NCBI GenBank assembly: GCA_028868895.1
Contig: JAGWTP010000039.1
Span: 1-35,762 of the forward strand
DNA from: Burkholderiales bacterium
GTDB lineage: Bacteria; Pseudomonadota; Gammaproteobacteria; Burkholderiales; Burkholderiaceae_C
Direction of reading: 5' to 3'
Length of the DNA: 35,762 bases
In this document: positions 34,018 through 35,762 of the stretch, one piece after another
Position numbering within the stretch: position 1 is the stretch's first letter
Layout of the letters: every line of letters starts with the position of its first letter
Notes under the pieces: generated by a model
Databases searched by the model: none
What the model was told of the DNA's origin: nothing
Seen by the model: the letters and a program-made list of their open reading frames with translations, nothing else
Made by a program: the position numbers and the translations under genes

Positions 34018-35307
34018 TCAAGCCGCCGCGGTGAGCGCCATCGGCCTTGACCGCAAGCGGATCATCAACACCGCCGCCGCGGCCAGCAGGCACGCGGCGC
34101 CGGCGGTGAACAACGCTGGGTTGTAGGTCAGCAGCAGCGTGCGCGTCAGGCCCGCGCCGTAGGCGGCGGTCGCCGCCCCCAGCTGATGGGCCGCGAACAC
34201 CCAGCCGAAGACCATGCCGGCGCGCTCCTTGCCGAACTCCTGTGCGGCAAGCTTGACGGTGGGCGGAATGGTGGCGACCCAGTCCATGCCGTAGAACATC
34301 GCGAACAGCGACAGGCCGTAGAGCGAGTACGTGGAGTAGGGCAGCCAGAACAGCGACAGCCCGCGCAGCCCGTAGTACCAGAACAGCAGCTTGCGGCTGT
34401 CGTAGCGGTCAGACAGGTAACCTGACAGGGTGGTGCCCACCAGATCGAACAGCCCCATCATCGACAGCACCGACGCAGCCGGCACCGGCCCCAGGCCGTT
34501 GTCGCCGCACAGCGAGATGAAATGGGTCTGGATCAGGCCGTTGGTGCTCAGCCCGCAGATGAAAAAACTGGCCGCCAGCACCCAGAATGAGGGCACTTTG
34601 ACCGCGCTGGCCAGTGTGCGCAGGGGCAGGCCCCAATCGGCGCGGGCTGCGGCGGGCTGCACCTTCACGTCTGAGGGGGCGCCGTAGGCATTCAGGTCCA
34701 GGTCGGACGGATGGTCGCGCATGAACAGCAGCATCAGCACGAATACCAACAGCGAGGCCGCGATCACCGGGGCCAGGGCCCAGCGCCAGCCGTATTGCTC
34801 GATCAGCCAGACCACCAGGGGCAGGAAAACCAGCTGCCCGGTGGCGCTGCTGCCGGCCAGCAGGCCCATCACCAGGCCCTTGCGCTGGACAAACCAGCGG
34901 TTGGCCACCGTGGCGCCCAGCACCATGGCGGTCAGGCCGGTGCCCACGCCCAGCAGCAGCCCCCAAAGCGCAAAGGCCTGCCCGAGGCTGCGCATGAACA
35001 CACCCAGCAACAAGGCGCTGGCGATCACGGCGGCGGCCACCGCCACCATGCGTGACACGCCGTAGCGCATCAGTACCATGGCAGCAAAGGGCCCCAGCAG
35101 TCCGTAGAGTGCAAACCGGATTGCAAAGACGGAGGACAGCTCGGTGGTGGTCCAGCCAAACTCCTGGCTCAGTGGTTGCATCAGGGCACCGGGCAGCCCC
35201 AGGGCTGCTGAGGTCACCAACATCGCCAGGAAGGTCAGTGCCGCAATCACCCAGGCGTAGTGGATGCCCAGGTGTTTCAGATACGAAGCCAGACGAGGTG
35301 CGAGCAT
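34018..35307 (-). CDS. MFS transporter
   Basis: An integral membrane protein of 429 aa with about 12 predicted helices in two halves. The N-terminal half has YGLLGPFAAMVLMRYGVSRM, a motif A-like loop, and GTGLTAMVLGATVANRWFVQ followed by RKGLVMGLLAG, as in oxalate/formate-antiporter- and monocarboxylate-like MFS proteins. The second motif A copy reads GYLSDRYDSRKLLFW. A short central loop (residues ~200-235) is hydrophilic. ATG 35307 has AGGA eight bases upstream. It is divergent from the TetR gene, which probably controls it. The substrate cannot be told. Confidence 0.9.
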   Translation of the reverse strand: MLAPRLASYLKHLGIHYAWVIAALTFLAMLVTSAALGLPGALMQPLSQEFGWTTTELSSVFAIRFALYGLLGPFAAMVLMRYGVSRMVAVAAAVIASALLLGVFMRSLGQAFALWGLLLGVGTGLTAMVLGATVANRWFVQRKGLVMGLLAGSSATGQLVFLPLVVWLIEQYGWRWALAPVIAASLLVFVLMLLFMRDHPSDLDLNAYGAPSDVKVQPAAARADWGLPLRTLASAVKVPSFWVLAASFFICGLSTNGLIQTHFISLCGDNGLGPVPAASVLSMMGLFDLVGTTLSGYLSDRYDSRKLLFWYYGLRGLSLFWLPYSTYSLYGLSLFAMFYGMDWVATIPPTVKLAAQEFGKERAGMVFGWVFAAHQLGAATAAYGAGLTRTLLLTYNPALFTAGAACLLAAAAVLMIRLRSRPMALTAAA

Positions 35308-35394
35308 GCGGAGGATCCTGTGTGAGGAAGCAGGCGGGTCGTCCCGGCTTGAACGAGGCCGTCGGTTTCGGTTGATCGAGTGAGTCTTTATTTA

Positions 35395-35412
35395 TGATAA
35401 TGGTCGATATCA
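35395..35412. promoter_or_regulatory. Candidate TetR operator in the divergent promoter region
   Basis: TGATA (35395-35399) and TATCA (35408-35412) form an inverted repeat with eight bases between them, in an AT-rich block between the MFS and TetR starts. Position, symmetry and the -10-like TATGATAAT overlapping it suggest an operator; the binding protein is inferred. Confidence 0.45.
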
Positions 35413-35437
35413 AAAATTGTCAACGAGGTGCGCAGCC

Positions 35438-35762
35438 ATGAAAGTGACCAAGGAGCAGGCGCAGCAGAACCGGCAGGCCTTGCTGGAGGCGGCCGGCAGG
35501 CTGTTCAAGAAGCACGGGATCGACGGCATTGGCGTGGCGGATGTCAGCCGAGAGGCCGGGCTCACGCCCGGTGCCTTGTACAAGCACTTCGTGGACAAGC
35601 AGGATCTGGCTGCCCAGGCGTTCAGTCATGCCTTCCGCTTGGGCTTCGATCGGGTGAACGCGCCACGTCCAGAGGCCCGACGCAGCATCGACACCTACCT
35701 GAGGGTCTACCTCAGCCCCCGCATCCGAGACGATCTGGAGGCCGGTTGTCCCTTGATCGCCA
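35438..35762 (+). CDS. TetR/AcrR-family regulator (3' truncated by the window)
   Basis: The first 108 residues are visible. ATG 35438 follows ACGAGG at a rather long spacing. The N-terminal HTH is clear: RQALLEAAGRLFKKHGIDGI, GVADVSREAGLTPGALYKHF, then VDKQDLAAQAF. The ligand-binding domain starts with AFRLGFDRVN and runs to GCPLIA, the latter typical of a common TetR_C subgroup. It is divergent from the MFS gene, the usual arrangement for a repressor and its efflux or uptake target. The rest lies outside the window. Confidence 0.9.
   Translation, partial: MKVTKEQAQQNRQALLEAAGRLFKKHGIDGIGVADVSREAGLTPGALYKHFVDKQDLAAQAFSHAFRLGFDRVNAPRPEARRSIDTYLRVYLSPRIRDDLEAGCPLIA

Noticed and set aside
33818-34093. 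91-codon minus-strand frame after the MFS gene
   Set aside because: It overlaps the MFS 3' end in another frame, with Arg/Ala-rich composition and no initiation signal.

Overview
The window is very GC-rich, with strong third-position GC bias. Its gene families (PEP-CTERM protein, Entner-Doudoroff edd-eda, Hyf-like membrane complex, DUF748 protein) and its G/C-palindromic intergenic repeats suggest a betaproteobacterium of the order Burkholderiales, probably near the Rubrivivax-Leptothrix-Methylibium group. This placement rests on family resemblance only. No rRNA, tRNA, CRISPR array or transposase gene was seen.

Layout. 1-6.5 kb is a loose accessory stretch: a PEP-CTERM protein, a Crp/Fnr-type regulator, an alpha/beta hydrolase and a PhnB-like VOC protein, interspersed with decayed genes (a sensor kinase with two frameshifts and two in-frame stops; a truncated cation-efflux gene joined to a RibD/DHFR-like scrap). 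6.7-14.6 kb is a seven-gene operon: a ribbon-helix-helix protein followed by hyfB-C-E-F-G-I. The membrane proton-translocation subunits look intact. The large subunit HyfG lacks all four nickel-binding cysteines and the C-terminal processing tail, and no ferredoxin-type subunit is present, so this is a hydrogenase-related (Ehr-like) complex rather than a hydrogenase. Three junctions of this operon carry G/C-rich repeats, two of them in tandem. Every copy reads as a 24-36 codon mini-ORF that begins at the upstream stop codon and ends at the next start codon, so translation could continue across the repeats. This is the most unusual structural signal in the window.

14.7-21.7 kb holds a REP-like inverted pair, a ClC-family chloride transporter, a YdcF-like protein divergent from a cupin, and a 1271-residue DUF748/AsmA-like envelope protein. 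21.8-26.6 kb is a periplasmic oxidation operon: a Tat-exported small subunit, a GMC flavoprotein dehydrogenase, an RHH protein, a glyoxalase-I-like protein, a PQQ-type sorbosone-dehydrogenase-like beta-propeller and a monoheme cytochrome c. Four of these genes share the same CGGAGAC Shine-Dalgarno context. It is closed by a 16-bp stem-loop.

26.7-32.1 kb contains msrA, pdxH, a MobA/MocA-like nucleotidyltransferase, a ChaC-like gamma-glutamylcyclotransferase and edd-eda. The edd promoter is readable: near-consensus -35 and -10 boxes with a perfect HexR-like palindrome filling the spacer and a second imperfect copy at the expected start site. 32.3-35.8 kb holds a less GC-biased FAD monooxygenase, an MFS transporter and a divergent TetR regulator cut off by the window end.
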